A stretch of DNA of 64,000 nucleotides from Sphagnum magellanicum (Eukaryota; Streptophyta; Sphagnopsida; Sphagnales; Sphagnaceae), in NCBI GenBank assembly GCA_021904315.1, contig CM038910.1, positions 26,298,256 through 26,362,255 on the forward strand, read 5' to 3'. Made by a program: the position numbers and the translations under genes. This document shows, piece by piece, positions 1-13,000 of the stretch; within the stretch, counting starts at the first letter, position 1, and every line of letters begins with the position of its first letter. The notes beneath the pieces were generated by a model that did no database searches, was not told the origin of the DNA, and worked only from the letters and a program-made list of their open reading frames with translations.

Positions 1-720
1 GGTCAAATGGCTTAAAGCTGAAATGGTTGGAAAAAGGGCTTTGCCTCTACAGAGTTAAAGGCAGACTTGGGAAGAGTTCTCTGTTTTCAGGACAAAAACT
101 AGGGTAACATGACCATAGGGCTCACAGTTACAGTCCAAATGTCCCAGTGCCAATCATCTTTCCTGAAGAAAGAATGTCTACTGGCTGAATTTCAAAAGAG
201 AACTACATCAGTTTCTACACCGGTTTCTGTAGTGTGCAGTAACTAACTGCAATCGTTCCATGATATATGATGCAATAACCCAGAAATAAACATCTTCAGA
301 TGAGGCTGTAACCATGCAAAACTTTATCCCAAATTCACAGTTGCTGATAGTAGTATCCTAATGAAACAAAAAATGGAATCACTGTTGGAGAGATTAATGC
401 ACACAAGCACTGATATTATATGCTAGTTTGATCAAGCATAGTCATGGTCATGTTGACACAGCAGGAATTCATGTATGGAACCCTGTTTGTGCACAGATGT
501 TAAAAGGAATGGCTTGCACATTATTAGCACACAATGAGAAGAGTTCACTTGGACAGAGCTATTACAGGGCTGGCTCACATTAAGAAGCACATGAGTAACA
601 CAAGATGGACTCTTGTGCCCCACTGTGATACACCCATCAACCATTTTCTTCACTAGAAATACAGACAGCAGACAATTTGGGGGGGCGGGATGACACAGAT
701 GCAGATAAGAATAGTGGTGT
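1..720 (-). other. V-ATPase E 3' UTR / downstream flank
   Basis: This stretch follows the VHA-E stop codon on the minus strand and probably contains its 3' UTR. I see no other convincing gene. The 120-codon open frame at 432-794 reads through the last VHA-E intron and exon in a non-conserved frame and is treated as spurious. Confidence 0.4.
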
Positions 721-2513
721 TTAAGCACCCACCAGACCTCCAGCAGGAAACAGCCGCTTCCGAATCTGAAACACAATAAAAAAAACCGCCCCACGTTGCC
801 ACATCAATTCAAGAGCCCAGAAGGAGAATGACTAACTACTTTATAATGCCTATAGCAAAGCCATCAAGACTCTTTCATTTGCCATAATTGCCCTGTTGCA
901 AGTGGCATTTCTGGGTTGAAACTTCAAGTTCTCGCAACCCTTCATTTTGAGAGGTTCCCAATCATGGCAGTTATCAAGAATCTGAAGCTAATTGTAAGGA
1001 CTGAGGATCTCCAACAAAAGAAAAAAAATCCAAGTCCTGGATCTTTCTGTAATTAACAGTTTCAACTGGGAAAGTCCTGAAATGAAAGTGCACCTCAGGA
1101 AGCTGCTGCTTGAAGACAACCTCCAAACGTGCATCCAGAGTGTTTTCCAACACTATGCGTCCATCTTTTGTTGCCAAAACAACACCCCCAGCACTGTCAC
1201 ACCCCAATAAACATGATTATTCAGGAGAACACCCACCACACAAGCAGCAAAAAGTATCAGTTTTTCATACAAAATTTCCCACAAATCATCTACATACAAA
1301 GCACAAGGAGCTACACCAACAAAGAGGAAAACGTCCAAAAATTCCTAAAGATTGGTGGAAGTAGAGTACCATGAGGATCCATGTTGGCCTTCTTTTGGAG
1401 GACCAGGAAGAAAGTGTTTCTCATCCACAAATACTTCAGGTGGATCCGCACCAGTTTTTTTGGCATATGAATTTGCAGCAGAATTGACAACAGATTTAAC
1501 ATAATCAAGATCATGCTCCCGGCAACGAAGCTGTACTGCAGACTCATTCAACCTCAACAAACCCTGCACCAAAATGCATGCCAAAGTAGCCATGATGGAG
1601 TGTACCTGTGTTTTCTCAAAGTGGAATTCCAAGTGCTGAGTATTTGGAGATTTGGATAAGGTGGTGGAACAGCAAACCTGGAGGATGAGAGCTTCAAGAA
1701 GTGAAGGATAGTCATCATCATCCAAGCTCACAGATCGGAGCTGCTTTTCTGCTGCATCCTTCATCTTGCGAACTAGATCATCCTGTGCTTGCAATACCTT
1801 CAAACGCGATGCATTCAGCTGCGTGGAATACTCTCTACACAAGATATCAACCCACCGCAACAATCAGTCAGTCAGTCAGTCAGTCCTCCTAACTATCTGA
1901 ATTCTTTCAGTTTCCTCTGATCCTTCAGCAAATCAATCTGGCTCTGGATTTGTAGTACTACATTTTTTTGCGCACATCGACTTGCTTCTCCTTGCGCTCA
2001 TATTCCTGCTTAATCTTCTTCTTCTCGGCCTCCACCAGCTGGAGTTTCTCTATATTGAATTCCTGAATCATCTCAGCCATGGAGTCACATCAATCAAAAC
2101 CCACATCATTCCATACCTGTAACCACATCAGAAGATGTCTTTCTTGCTTGCAGAAAGATTGCCAAAAAACCACAAGAACACAAAGAGTGAGATTTACCTG
2201 GGCTGCAAACCCTAACTACAAAAAGCATTCCACATAATACATCACACTGAAAAAACACATAGAGAACCGAAAGCCGTTGTGGTTTCTCAATCAATACCCT
2301 CTACAACAACAGCAAACACCCACCCACAAAAAAAAGAAGCATCTGAATCATCGGTTTTCAGTTTCTGGGATCAGATCGGCACCCAAATTAGGATTTTTTT
2401 TTTTCCCTCACCTCTTCGGCAGCGACAGAGATCTCATTTGCCTTCTCTTCAGCTTCCTGTTTTATGAAATGCACCATCTGCTGCACCTGCTTGGAAACCT
2501 CGGAGTCGTTCAT
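721..2513 (-). CDS. VHA-E: V-type proton ATPase subunit E (VHA-E), six exons
   Basis: Subunit E is a peripheral-stalk component of the V1 sector of the vacuolar/endomembrane H+-ATPase, where it pairs with subunit G as a stator. Exons on the minus strand are 2412-2513, 1962-2062, 1678-1834, 1370-1563, 1094-1193 and 721-765. All have GT-AG borders and phases join cleanly, giving 232 residues, the usual family length. The start MNDSEVSKQVQQMVHFIKQE is the conserved family N-terminus, followed by a charged helical stretch (EKLQLVEAEKKKIKQEYERK). Later come LNASRLKVLQAQDDLV, LLRLNESAVQLRCRE, and SCAGGVVLATKDGR with NTLDARLEVVFKQQLPE. A 15-codon last exon supplies the conserved IRKRLF ending and the stop. 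Introns are short. Intron 2 carries a (GACT)n run near 1863-1886. If the last intron is not spliced, the frame stays open to a stop at 974. Identification is firm; exon edges are by eye. Confidence 0.93.
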
Positions 2514-4235
2514 CTTGGCTGCTGCTTCTTCTTCTTCTTCTTGCGAAGAATTTCTTTCCACCAACAAAAAATCCCTCCTCTTCACGCCGCGACAACAACA
2601 AACAAGAGTGCGTTAAATCCGCTTTGCACAGCAACCCACTTCCACAAAAATCTGCTGAACACAGAAGAAGAAACAATCTCCCCGCCCCACCACAAAACAA
2701 AATCTTTAGAAACAAAATCTCGAGCAACAATCTCATGAGCGTCCCCTCTTCGCCCCTTGAGCGCCGCGCGAGGACGCTGTACATACGCAGCAAGTACGCC
2801 TGATGTATTATACGTAAATCATATACTATACACAAAAGAATACCCCAACACATCGTACAACTCATACATCCGACATACGATTCTCGTGTATAATATAATT
2901 TTGAAATATACATAAATGCATGTGTAAATTTAAAACTAATGAAAATGAAAAATAATTTCATGGGCAATCTATATGATCATGGATTACCAATTTCTGGTAA
3001 CCAAATTATCTCTTAAATAATTTATTTAAGTAAATATAAATCTATTAATATTTTGACCTTGTGTCAACTGATATTGTTTGATAATGTGAAGCAATGTAAA
3101 GCCCAAATATAATTTTGGAATAAATAAATGCATGTGTAATTTTTGAAGAAATATTATTGTACCATATTTCATTAAGCACTATTACAAAATGTGGATGTAG
3201 TTCATTAATCTCCGTTCATTAGACCAATGAATTCATTGTTTTTTCATTGGCCCCCATTCACTACAACTAGTGAATTCATTCAAAATTATGGAATCATTTG
3301 GTGTATAGGGACACCTTTTGTTGTACTAATGGACTTTTTGGATTGTTAAAATATTTTATTTTTTTATTTTTAAAAATAGCTTATAAATCATATGGTTCTA
3401 ATTTGAAAAATTTGTGTTTTATGTGTACAAATTAGAAAAATAAAAATTTGGGCTTTTTTTTTTACAATACATTTCACATGCCCCATCATTCATTCTAACA
3501 TCTAAAAAAACCAACTTGGCCCTAGTGATTTTATTTTATTTTATTTTTCCTCCGACAAATTGTCTAATGATCCGAGAACAACAAATTGAATGTCATACAC
3601 ATTTTGTGACACATGTGGCTCTTGCACAAGCATCCATGGCATCTTTAGCAATTTTAGATAATAATAAAATTTGCATAATTTCCCACATTCATGTTCACAA
3701 CAATATGCTTTATAGTTTCCATATTGTAATTTGTTTCCTTTTGGTGTAAAATCAAGAAGAATATATATATTTTTAATTCCAAAAATGTGTGAAAAAACTT
3801 AATCCCAATTGGTTGGTCGAGTTCAAATCATTTTTTTTCAAATCTCTAAATTATTGTGGGAAAATTTCCAAAGGCTATTCAATCTGCTACAAACTATAGA
3901 TAATCACAATAATCACAATGAACAATTGAATTATATTTACACATAATTCTAATGCACTTGCAATGATAGTTTCCAATGAATATAATGCCACAAATGAGAA
4001 GAAAAATCACGTTACTATCGACTCTTGTAGTCTCAAAAATTCCATTTAATTCAACAAATAATGTTATATTATTTTTAAATCAATTACCAATTGATTGAAT
4101 TATCAACCACTATTAATTATGGCCTTATAATGTATTGGAATTTCACTATTTCCCAAAAACATATCTCTTCCATAATATTCGTTCCATTAATTAATCGGAA
4201 AAAAATTGTTTTCATGTTGAAAACAAATAAAGATA
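2514..4235. other. VHA-E 5' flank and AT-rich intergenic DNA
   Basis: About 240 bases immediately upstream of the VHA-E start are relatively GC-rich and contain GAA repeats on the coding strand; this is the likely 5' UTR and promoter. Beyond about 2800 the sequence turns strongly AT-rich, with many short homopolymers and no credible coding region on either strand. Confidence 0.5.
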
Positions 4236-4239
4236 TCTG

Positions 4240-4370
4240 TAAAAAGTGACTCCTCCCTTGTGAGCCCTTCTTTCTCATCTGCAAGCCCCCCTCTTTCACT
4301 ATTATCTGCAAAGTAATGAAATTTTACTAAATCTGGGTATAAAATGCTGGAACTCAGGATTCAATGCCAT
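4240..4370 (+). repeat. Partial copy of dispersed repeat family 1
   Basis: The stretch reading 'ctgcaaagtaatgaaatttt' followed by 'ctgggtataaaatgctgg' matches fuller copies at about 27240-27560 and 32240-32640, and an inverted copy at about 22860-23229. Only the left part is present here. It has no coding capacity. Confidence 0.55.
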
Positions 4371-4435
4371 GAGGCCATTTAGTTGTAACTTGTGTGTGAA
4401 ACCAAATCTCATCATCATCATTATCATGAAGGTTT

Positions 4436-4700
4436 CCCATGTAGTTAAAGACATTCATTCATGCCCATTGTTGCAAAATGGGTATATACTATGGGTTTCA
4501 ATGGGGGGTTTCCAAGGGTCTAGGTCTCAACAAGGTTTAGGGTTTCAAGTTTAACCCATGTAGTTAAAGACATTCATTCATGTCCATTGTTGCAAAATGG
4601 GTATATACTATGGGTTTCAATGGGGGGTTTCCAAGGGTCTAGGTCTCAACAAGGTTTAGGGTTTCAAGTTTAACCCATGTAGTTAAGACATTCATTGCCC
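4436..4700 (+). repeat. 119-bp direct tandem duplication
   Basis: Two essentially identical units begin at 4436 and 4555, each opening with 'cccatgtagttaaagacatt' and ending with 'ggtttagggtttcaagttta'. A third, truncated unit starts at 4674. The near-identity implies a recent duplication. The units include a plant telo-box-like 'tttagggttt'. Confidence 0.9.
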
Positions 4701-4794
4701 ATAAATTCATTCCCCAAGTGTCAAGGACTCAATGGCTCTTACATTAAGAAAGGGCCCCAAATGACACGCAAGTACTTAAATGGGCTCCACACAT

Positions 4795-5112
4795 GTGGGT
4801 ACCCGTACCTACTAGCGGACTTAAAACTAACCGTGTGGGTAACTAAGGGGTTAATAAACCATGTGGTTAGTACCTAGGGGGACTTAAACCAAACCTCGTG
4901 GAAACTGGAAACCTTGGCAACCCAAATAGTCCATGTAAGTAAAACTATTAGAGGTCAAACAAACCATGCGGTTTACCTAAGGTGGTCAAAATAAACCATG
5001 CGGTTTGCATAGGGTGGGAAAAAATAAACCATGTGGTTTACATAGGGTGGTGAAAAATAAACCGTGTGGTTTACATAAGGTGCTGAAAATAAACCAAGTG
5101 GTTTACCTTGGG
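4795..5112 (+). repeat. Short-period array with dyad core upstream of PEX16
   Basis: Units of roughly 31-35 bp recur, each centred on a dyad of the form AAACCA-TG-TGGTTT (or its CATGCGG variant) followed by 'acatagggtggt'. The clearest units lie between 4950 and 5112. More diverged ones extend back to about 4795 and include 'aaccgtgtgggtaac' and 'aaccatgtggttag'. The array ends about 170 bp before the PEX16 start codon, so it lies in the promoter or 5' flank. Confidence 0.85.
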
Positions 5113-5282
5113 GGGCGTTGTGGGGGGGGTTTAAAATTAACCATGTTGTTCACCCAGGGGCTCCTAGGGTTAGGGCGGGCAGGGCAGAGCAAGAGTGAAG
5201 CAGGGGGAGAAAGGGAAGTGAAAGGGGAGACGACGTCAAGCTCTCTTGTGCGTTGCAAGGGGGGGAGTTAGGGCAAGCAAGC

Positions 5283-8181
5283 ATGGAAGCGTACAAGGCA
5301 TGGGTTCGTCGCAACAGTCAATGGCTTTCCTCTATGGAAAGCCTTGCCAATGTATGGACATTTTTCCCTTCTCTTCTCCTGCTCTTCTTATTGTTGTTGT
5401 TGTTGTTGTTGTTTTCTTTTGGTTTTAGTTGTTGTGTCTCCGATCTGTTGTATTTTTTTTGAGGGTTTTAGGGTTTGGTGCTCACTGCTTTGCGGTGCTT
5501 TTGTTGTGTTCTCGTTTCTCTTGGTTTTGATGACGTCTTCAAACGAGAAAGTAAAGAAAAATATGCTGTTTTTTTGTTTTGTTTTTCGGTGTTTTCTTCA
5601 CCATCTGGAAAAAAATCTGCCCTTTTTCTTTTCTGTTATTTTTTCTTGCTGGGCTTAGGGATTCTGTTTTTTTTTTTACTCTGGGATGGGAGAGATGGAG
5701 TTTTTGAATAAGAGAAGCAGCAATCAACACAGAAGCACTTGAAGATGATGGGAGTTTGTAGTGGTGTAAAGAGTAAACGCCCTGCACATCTACAGGAGTG
5801 CAATTTTTTTTGACATCTTTATTTGGGATTTTATCGTGGGGAATAATTGCAGACGCTGACATGGTTCTTGCCCGAGCGCTTTGCCAAGTCGGAGCTTGCG
5901 CCAGAAGCTTGTATGTTTGGACTCATCTCACATGCTCCTCATGTCTGTGCAGCATGTTGTGAATTGATCGGATGAAGGATTTTACATGTACAAAGCTGTG
6001 TTCCATTTTGGAAAAGATGCACTTTGCCCCTTGTATTTTTCTAAGCCTCAGAGCAATTTGTAGAAGATGTTGCCTTATTGAAGTAGGGGGAAATAGAAAC
6101 TGGAAGAGTAGGTTATGATTTTGATTGCCACTGCATTTTTTCTTAATTTCCTCTTCTTCCTCCTTCATCATATGGTAGTGGCACAGTGATGAGTGCTGTT
6201 GAGGGGATCGTTGGTCAGGCAAGTAACAAAAAGCTTTCTGGAGAAGCTATTCTTATGGTGCAGTGAGGGATTTTGCTGTTATGTCTGCAGCCAGCTTTGT
6301 TGTGAACATGTGTCCTGGTATGTTTGAGATTTATGATTCCTGGATGAGATGTGCGATATCCAAATTTGCTGAAGTCAATCGCTAACATTCACTACTTGGG
6401 ACACATGCGGGGTGCAGTGTCGACTGTGGTGGGACTGGTGACGGTTATGAATCAGCACATCATTGCAACAGGCCCACGCCACCCTAATTCCAGCAGTCCA
6501 TCATTAGTAGCGGCAGTGGAAGAAACCTTTCCTTGGCCACTACTCCTGTCAGTGGTCAAAGAAATGGAAGTGCTGGTTGAAATGGGTGCTGAATACTACC
6601 TGGGTAGAGATCACAAGTGGACCCCTGTGGCAACTGTGGAGACTATCAAGTAATTCTTTGCTCCTTGTACTGCTCTACCGTCATACTGATGTCCCTGTGG
6701 GGTCACCATCCTGTTAGTGTGTCTTCATGTTTAGCTCTCATGATCTTGACATGGACTTCAATTTGCTGAATTTCATCTAGGGTGCTCATGCGGCTGCTTG
6801 TGCTTCACAAGAGTGGGTACAAGATGTTGATTGATGGAGGTGAAACCCCCAATGTGGGCGATCAACCAGATGGCTCGCAGTTTGATCCAGCTCTAGGGCG
6901 AGGCAGGCTAGGAACTGCACCCTCCACAAGCAGGCCTGACAGGGCAATGCAGGCTATGCTAAAGTATCGTGCCAATGTGGGAGAAAGCACCAGACCTTCA
7001 TGGATTGTTGGCCACTCTTCTACAGTACCTCCACACACATCCAACCCTTGTAAGTCTTTAGGAGCAGTTGTCTTTATGATCCTTTATGTATTCAGGGTTT
7101 CTTGCGTATTGTGTGCACTTTCAGTTATATGTCAGAGTACAAGGACTTTTCTTTGGAGATGCCTGTATGCATTTATACCATGTCTATCTGTGTGTATGAC
7201 AAACAGGGGAAATGAAGACAAGGCCTCACACAAATAAAGCATTGGTGGTTGGAGAAGTGCTGTTGATATTGAGACCTTTGCTGTATGTCTTATTGATTCG
7301 CCGCTATGGGTTGCGATCTTGGCTGCCATGGTTGCTCTCATTGGCCTTGGATGCAACTGGCATGACTGTGTTGTACAGTACAACCGTTTTACCCAGTTAC
7401 AAAGTAGGCAACCACCTGAGGCCAGCAGCAACAATGTCAAAGCTTGAAAAGAATGAGGTGATTCACCACATATTCTTATGCATAGAGGTCATTTCCATTG
7501 CAATACCAGTCAAGGCAGCTTGTGAGGCTTAGTTGATATGTTGCTATTATGAGTGAGAAATATTTCTTTTCTTACAGTGTACTTGAGAGCCTGTTGTAAT
7601 GAATTTCATGCATGTGGACACCTGAAGGAATCTTGTCTAGGGCAGACCTGAATCTAGCAACCAGATGGGCTGGCTGGACATCGATGAGGTGAAGACTGCA
7701 TGGGATTTTCCTTTTGTGTTTGCTTGGAGGGATATGGTTTGCTGGCTACTCCAGCTTAATCAAGTAGGCCTTAAGTTTCAGGTTTGTTTTGTTCTGTTGG
7801 GCTGGTGCAGCTCCTGAGAAGGCAAGTGCTATGGGCACTTTATCTGATGAGGAGTCCCTTCTTTGATCGCTACACTCGGTATGCTCACTGGCCAATCATC
7901 TCCCCTTATAGAAGTGTCAATGAATCATTTACGTTCTGACCTGTTTATGCTTGGACTTGCACTTGCAGGCAACGATTAGACAATGTGGAACAAATTTTGA
8001 AGCCTGTTCCATTATTTGGTACCCTTGCCGGTATGCTCTTCTCCTTGTCTGAGTTTAATGGCTTTGGGTAGGGGTTGTAGAAATATGCAAATGACACCGA
8101 TTTTTTTGGGGTGTTTCAGGGAAGGGGGTGGACCTGGTCCTTGGCATCCAAGCCTTTTACATGTATACAGCAGCTTCTTGA
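5283..8181 (+). CDS. PEX16: Peroxisomal membrane biogenesis protein PEX16, eight exons
   Basis: PEX16 is an integral membrane peroxin that recruits peroxisomal membrane proteins at the ER and peroxisome; the plant homologue is known as SSE1. Exons are 5283-5351, 5853-5910, 6418-6649, 6781-7049, 7207-7457, 7811-7878, 7969-8030 and 8120-8181. Phases join throughout and give 356 residues, close to the plant family length. Diagnostic stretches are MEAYKAWVRRNSQWLSSMES, TLTWFLPERFAKSELAPEA, MNQHII, HKSGYKMLIDGGETPN, GEVLLILRPLLYVLLIRRYG with RSWLPWLLSLALD, and LWALYLMRSPFFDRYTRQRLD. The hydrophobic stretch in exon 5 is the clearest candidate membrane segment. The gene is convergent with PDH E1-alpha. 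The upstream flank holds the dyad array at 4795-5112. Intron 1 is T-rich with (TTG)n runs. Confidence 0.93.
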
Positions 8182-10066
8182 CTTGGTCTGTGGTGATTGC
8201 CTATTGCTCACCACCATTTGGACCGTCAATGGCCCAGCTTGCCTGTCATTTTGGATGTTCTTCAAGGGTGGTGACAGTGCAGTGCAACTGTTGTGGGGAC
8301 AAGACTCTTAGTAGGGGAATATTAATTAGCACATGAGATGAACATGGGACAATGTGAGGCCTGATGATGTCGAGATAGGTAGTGCTGGTTCAGAGCAAAT
8401 CTGGGGATGATCTGCAGAGTCACCGCCTTTGTTGGCATTTCCAGGTATATTTGCCAGTTCTCATTCCCTGTAGAACCTTGTGGTTCCCCTATTTTAGGCA
8501 GCATTTCTCATGAAACTCTTGCTGCCAGGTTGCTTCTCCTGCTTTGAGTGCAAAGAACACAGTTGTTGCAGCTATTGTCCTGACTATATCAGCATGCTGT
8601 GCAGACACGCTACCTATCGCTACACAACTGGAAGTCCGTGACAGTGTTGTGAGGCCCTCCACAAACATACAATAGTCATGGATTGGGCTGTTAATACTTT
8701 GTATGAGAGAGGTTCAAGTCCATGGTGATGGTTCAGGCTCTGGTTTGGAGGTCTTTGCAGCTCTTGAGAAATTTCTTTCAACAGGTTTCAGTTGCCTGCT
8801 TCAAAAACCAAAGTTCATTTCTTTGTTACTACCCCTGCAATGTTCAGCCTGCTCTTGGGTATGTGGATGGCTTGTCAATTTTGTCTCTAATCGAAGATTA
8901 AGGGCATGAATTCAAGCACAAGATTTCTGAGATTTCTAAGATTTCTGATTTCTGAAGTGGGACCCCTTTAAGCTAGCTTCTTATTGCTTATTCCCCTTAT
9001 ACATTGTTTCATTCTTCTAGATCTCCATCTTCATGATGTGGAAACGGCTACTAGCTGAGTATCTCAGAACTAGACAGAATTCAAAAAACTTTTATCCATC
9101 ACCAGGAAATTAGGCTGAGTTGGGAAATTTTCAGTCAATTGTCTGCAATTCTTGTGATGCACTATCAGAAGGTACATTTTTTCCTGCATTTCCCAGGTTC
9201 TTCAGGGTTATGTAGTGCTTCATGATCTGAAGTTTTGGAAATATGGCTCATAAAATGGCACTGCTCTGTGCAAGCATATTTTTAGAGTTTAAAGCAAGAG
9301 CTTCATCTTCTCAATTGTAATCTAGAATGTACAGAGATGGGTTTTTCCATCTAGTCAGCTTGTTTGAAGGGTCTGTGTTAGCATTTTAATATGTTCACTA
9401 TGAATGTGTTTTAATTGAATGTGAATTTAAGTACAGTTGCAGAACTATTTAGGTTTGCACATGTTGAGTGACAAGTTTCACGGCACTTTCATCAGTGCAG
9501 TTGTTGACACATATATGTTTCTTATTCATTGCACAGAATTGAATTAATGCAGTGCAGTTGTTGACATATATATGTTTCTTATTCATGCGCAGAATTGAAC
9601 TAATGTGCATGTTTTCAATCTAAGTATTCTAGGCCTACTTGTTTGATGCTTTCATGGTTGCATGAGTGCATTTGTTGAGTGTGAGCTTTCATTTTTGCAC
9701 TTGCAGCAGCTGAATCTGTTTTCTTTAATCAAGTAGTAACATAATGTTGGTCTTGAATTATTTTACCAAAATAGCACAACATTACTATGTATGAAATTGT
9801 GAGCACCTGAGTAGTGTGCCAGCCATGTGATATTTCATTTTGATTTCTTCTCATAGATTTTAGTCTTGTAGGATCTAACTGTACACAAATGTATATTGGT
9901 ATTAGTGTTCACAGAAATCAAGAGGAGGGCAGCTAGGTATAAACATCTCTATTGGTAACGAGCCCCCCACCCAACCTTTGAAATTCAAGCATTCTTGCCT
10001 TTTCTTAGTTGTTTTACCCTGTTTAGGCTCTAGAAGCATCAAAGAAGATTGGGGAGAAAGAAGCTT
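8182..10066. other. Convergent intergenic region with PEX16 3' UTR
   Basis: This is the DNA between the stop codons of PEX16 (plus) and PDH E1-alpha (minus). No additional coding exons could be supported on either strand. A 57-bp tandem duplication (9493-9549 and 9550-9605) is the only clear internal structure. Confidence 0.5.
9493..9605 (+). repeat. 57-bp tandem duplication
   Basis: Two adjacent units each read 'cagtgcagttgttgaca', then 'atatgtttcttattcat', then 'cagaattgaa'. They differ by a few substitutions and short indels. The duplication lies in the convergent spacer. Confidence 0.85.
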
Positions 10067-13000
10067 TTATGGCATTTGGATCCGTGTTTTCTTCCTGTCA
10101 CATCCATATGCAATAAGGCCCGAGTCCTTCTTGTAAATGTTGGCAAAAAGTTCATCATCATGAGGTTGTTCAGCTTCCCGTGCTTTGGCTGCTGCATCTT
10201 CCACATCCCTTCGTATTTGCTTGTCTAAATCCTTAAGCTCCTCTTTTGTTGCTATCTCTTCCTGCATTCTCATTTTGATCCCATCAAACATGCACTAAAA
10301 GATGGAGATGCCATGTTTTTCACAATCATTCAACTTTCTGGCTCAATTGCATCACAGGAGTTGTTCAAAAGAAAGAGCAAATGTGATATTCTCAATCAGT
10401 TTTCATCCTCATTTCTTCTGCACACTTGTGGTTCCTTTGCACAGAGAATCATTTGCAGAGCAAACCGAAAGGCTGCAAGCTTGCTTTGAAATTCAGTTCG
10501 ACTTGCAACTCAAATTTGCTTTGAAATCAATAGAGTTTTGCTAACCTGCAGAATGATTTTTCGCACATGCTCAATGGGATCACGCTCTCTTCGAATTCCT
10601 TGGATCTCATTGCGTGTACGATAAGTACTACCAGGATCTGACATGCTGTGTCCATGGTATCTGTATGTGTCTGCCTCCAGCATTATTGGACCCTGCACCA
10701 TTCCCATACAATACAACACCACTTTGATAGGTAGACATTCTCTCTCTCTCTCTCTCTCTCTAGGAATCTGTGAAGCTCCTTTTAATGGGAAATGCTTTGA
10801 ACATCAGGAGATTCAGGAGATGATGCAGAGTCAAGTCTAAAACTTGCTAAAATACATGGCAGCTGGAGGTGCGATTCTGAATGCATATAATAGAGAAGGA
10901 AAGTAGATTTCAGGGGGCATTTGGACATGCATTGACATCATTTCTTTCACATGCATCATGATAAAATCATGGTATAATCTCTCACTGCCACCATGGGGGC
11001 AGTGTAATGAAACATGATATTGTAGCAGTTTTGTCAAGCATTGAAATGTACCTTTCCTCCAAGGCAATATTCTTTGCAATATTGAAATGCTTCCTTGATG
11101 GCAAACACGTCCATACCATCTGCCTGGGAAGCAACAATGATCATATCCAAGAAAAATGTATTTTCAGTAAGCTATTTTATGTGTTTTCCCAGTAAACCTT
11201 TTGTTGCAACACCAATCAAAGAGCTGCACAAAGCAAAGCAATAACTTGTGGTGTCCTCAAAAAGGGAAGAAGGATGTCAGTTGTGTTGTTGTTGTTGTTG
11301 TTTTTACCTTGACTCCAGGAATGTAAGAGATTCGATCATAGTAAGCAGGCTTTTTGGAAGCTCGCCACTCTGCTGTGCCCATTCCAAACTGTGAACCCCA
11401 AAATCCATCATCCCCCCGGTACCAATTTCTCAATTCCAGCAAACATTGCAAAGAAAAGGTGACAATATTTGCAACACAAAAGAAAAACTCGGTGGCAAGT
11501 GAACAGAATTACAGATTCACAACCAACATTGTGTCCATCAAATCTCTTTCACACAACTGCACATCAAATCTCTTCACACATCTGTGCATCAATCTGTTGA
11601 AGTTAGCTCCAGTCTCATAAGGACCAGCCATTATCCTCTTGATCCACAAAAGAACAAGTGGAACTTCCAGATAAATGTTAAAGCAAGCAATTGAGAGAGA
11701 GAGAGAGAGAGAATGGCCTACATGATTGTTTTCTATCAAGAATATAATAGGTAATTCCCACAAAGCCGCCAGGTTCTGAGCTTCATACAACTGACCCTGC
11801 ACATTCAGCCACACACACACACAAGTTCAATCTTTCAGTGATGATGATGAGGAAGAGGAGGACAGTGCCTACTAGGTATAGCAAACACACACTTCAGGAT
11901 GCAGAACTCAAGCTTATTCCTGAGTGAAACTCCTCTGCAAGGAAGCTAAGGATGCTCCTTATCAGAGAAAAACTTCTGCATATAATACCTCACAAAAGAA
12001 GAGGTAGAAAAACCAGGATGTGCCTTTTTCTGTATCCTCAAAAAGACTTAAGAAGAAAGAGCAGAGAATGCAGGTTCTGTTTTCTGCTGCCATTCTCAAA
12101 AGAGACTTGAGGAGGAGAAAGAGCAGCAGCAGCAGTGGGAAGTAGACAGTAGAAACCTGATTAGCTGCACCATCACCATAGATGGCAACCACAACATTTG
12201 GCTTCTTCAAATACTTGTGAGCAAAAGCAAGTCCAGTTCCAAGTGGAGGAGATGTTCCTACTATTCCCCATCCACCCCAGAAGTTGTTCTCTCTTTTGTA
12301 GAGATGCATGGACCCTCCTTTACCATTTGCACATCCTGTCCTCTTTCCCATCAACTCTGAAAAAGCTTCCTGCCAACAACAAAAACAAACAAACAACAAC
12401 ACCAAAAGGAAGGTTCAGAAGGCCATTTGAGATGTGAAAGAAAGAAGCCTTGAGAAATCCTTCTGAATTGCCTAGAATTACCAATTCTTTGATTCAGTAA
12501 ATGCAGGAACAAAACCTCAAAGCACTTGGTGAAGGAAGAATTTGCAAGCAAACCCACAATCTTGCAAACCTCAAAGCACTTGGTGAAGGAAGAATTTGCA
12601 AGCAGACCCACAAAGGATCTTGCAAACCTCAAAGCACTTGGTGAAGGAAGAGTTTGCAAGCAGACCCACAAAGGATCTTGCAAACCTCAAAGCACTTGGT
12701 GAAGGAAGAATTTGCAAGAAAAACCACAACGGATCTTGCAAAGCTCAAACGACTTACTGAGGGAAGAATTTCCACATTGAAGGATCTTCTTGCAAAGCTC
12801 AAAGGATTTTCTGAAGGAAGAATTTGCAAGTGAAACCAAATTGAAGGATCTTCTTGCAAAGCTCAAAGGATTTGCTGAAGGAAGAATTTGCAAGAAGAAC
12901 CTCAAAGGGTTGTTGCAGGAAGAATTTGCAAGCAAAAACCTCAAAGGGTTGTTGCAGGAAGAGTTTGGGAGAAAAACCTCAAAGTATCTTCTAGAAAAGC

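Noticed and set aside
2449-2967. 172-codon minus-strand frame overlapping VHA-E exon 1
   Set aside because: Different frame from the conserved VHA-E start and rich in Cys, Arg and Leu typical of chance frames in GC-rich 5' flank.
5246-5711. Several plus-strand frames starting near the PEX16 ATG and running into intron 1
   Set aside because: The true exon 1 is 23 codons and ends at a GT donor; the extensions are T-rich intron sequence with Leu/Phe/Val runs.
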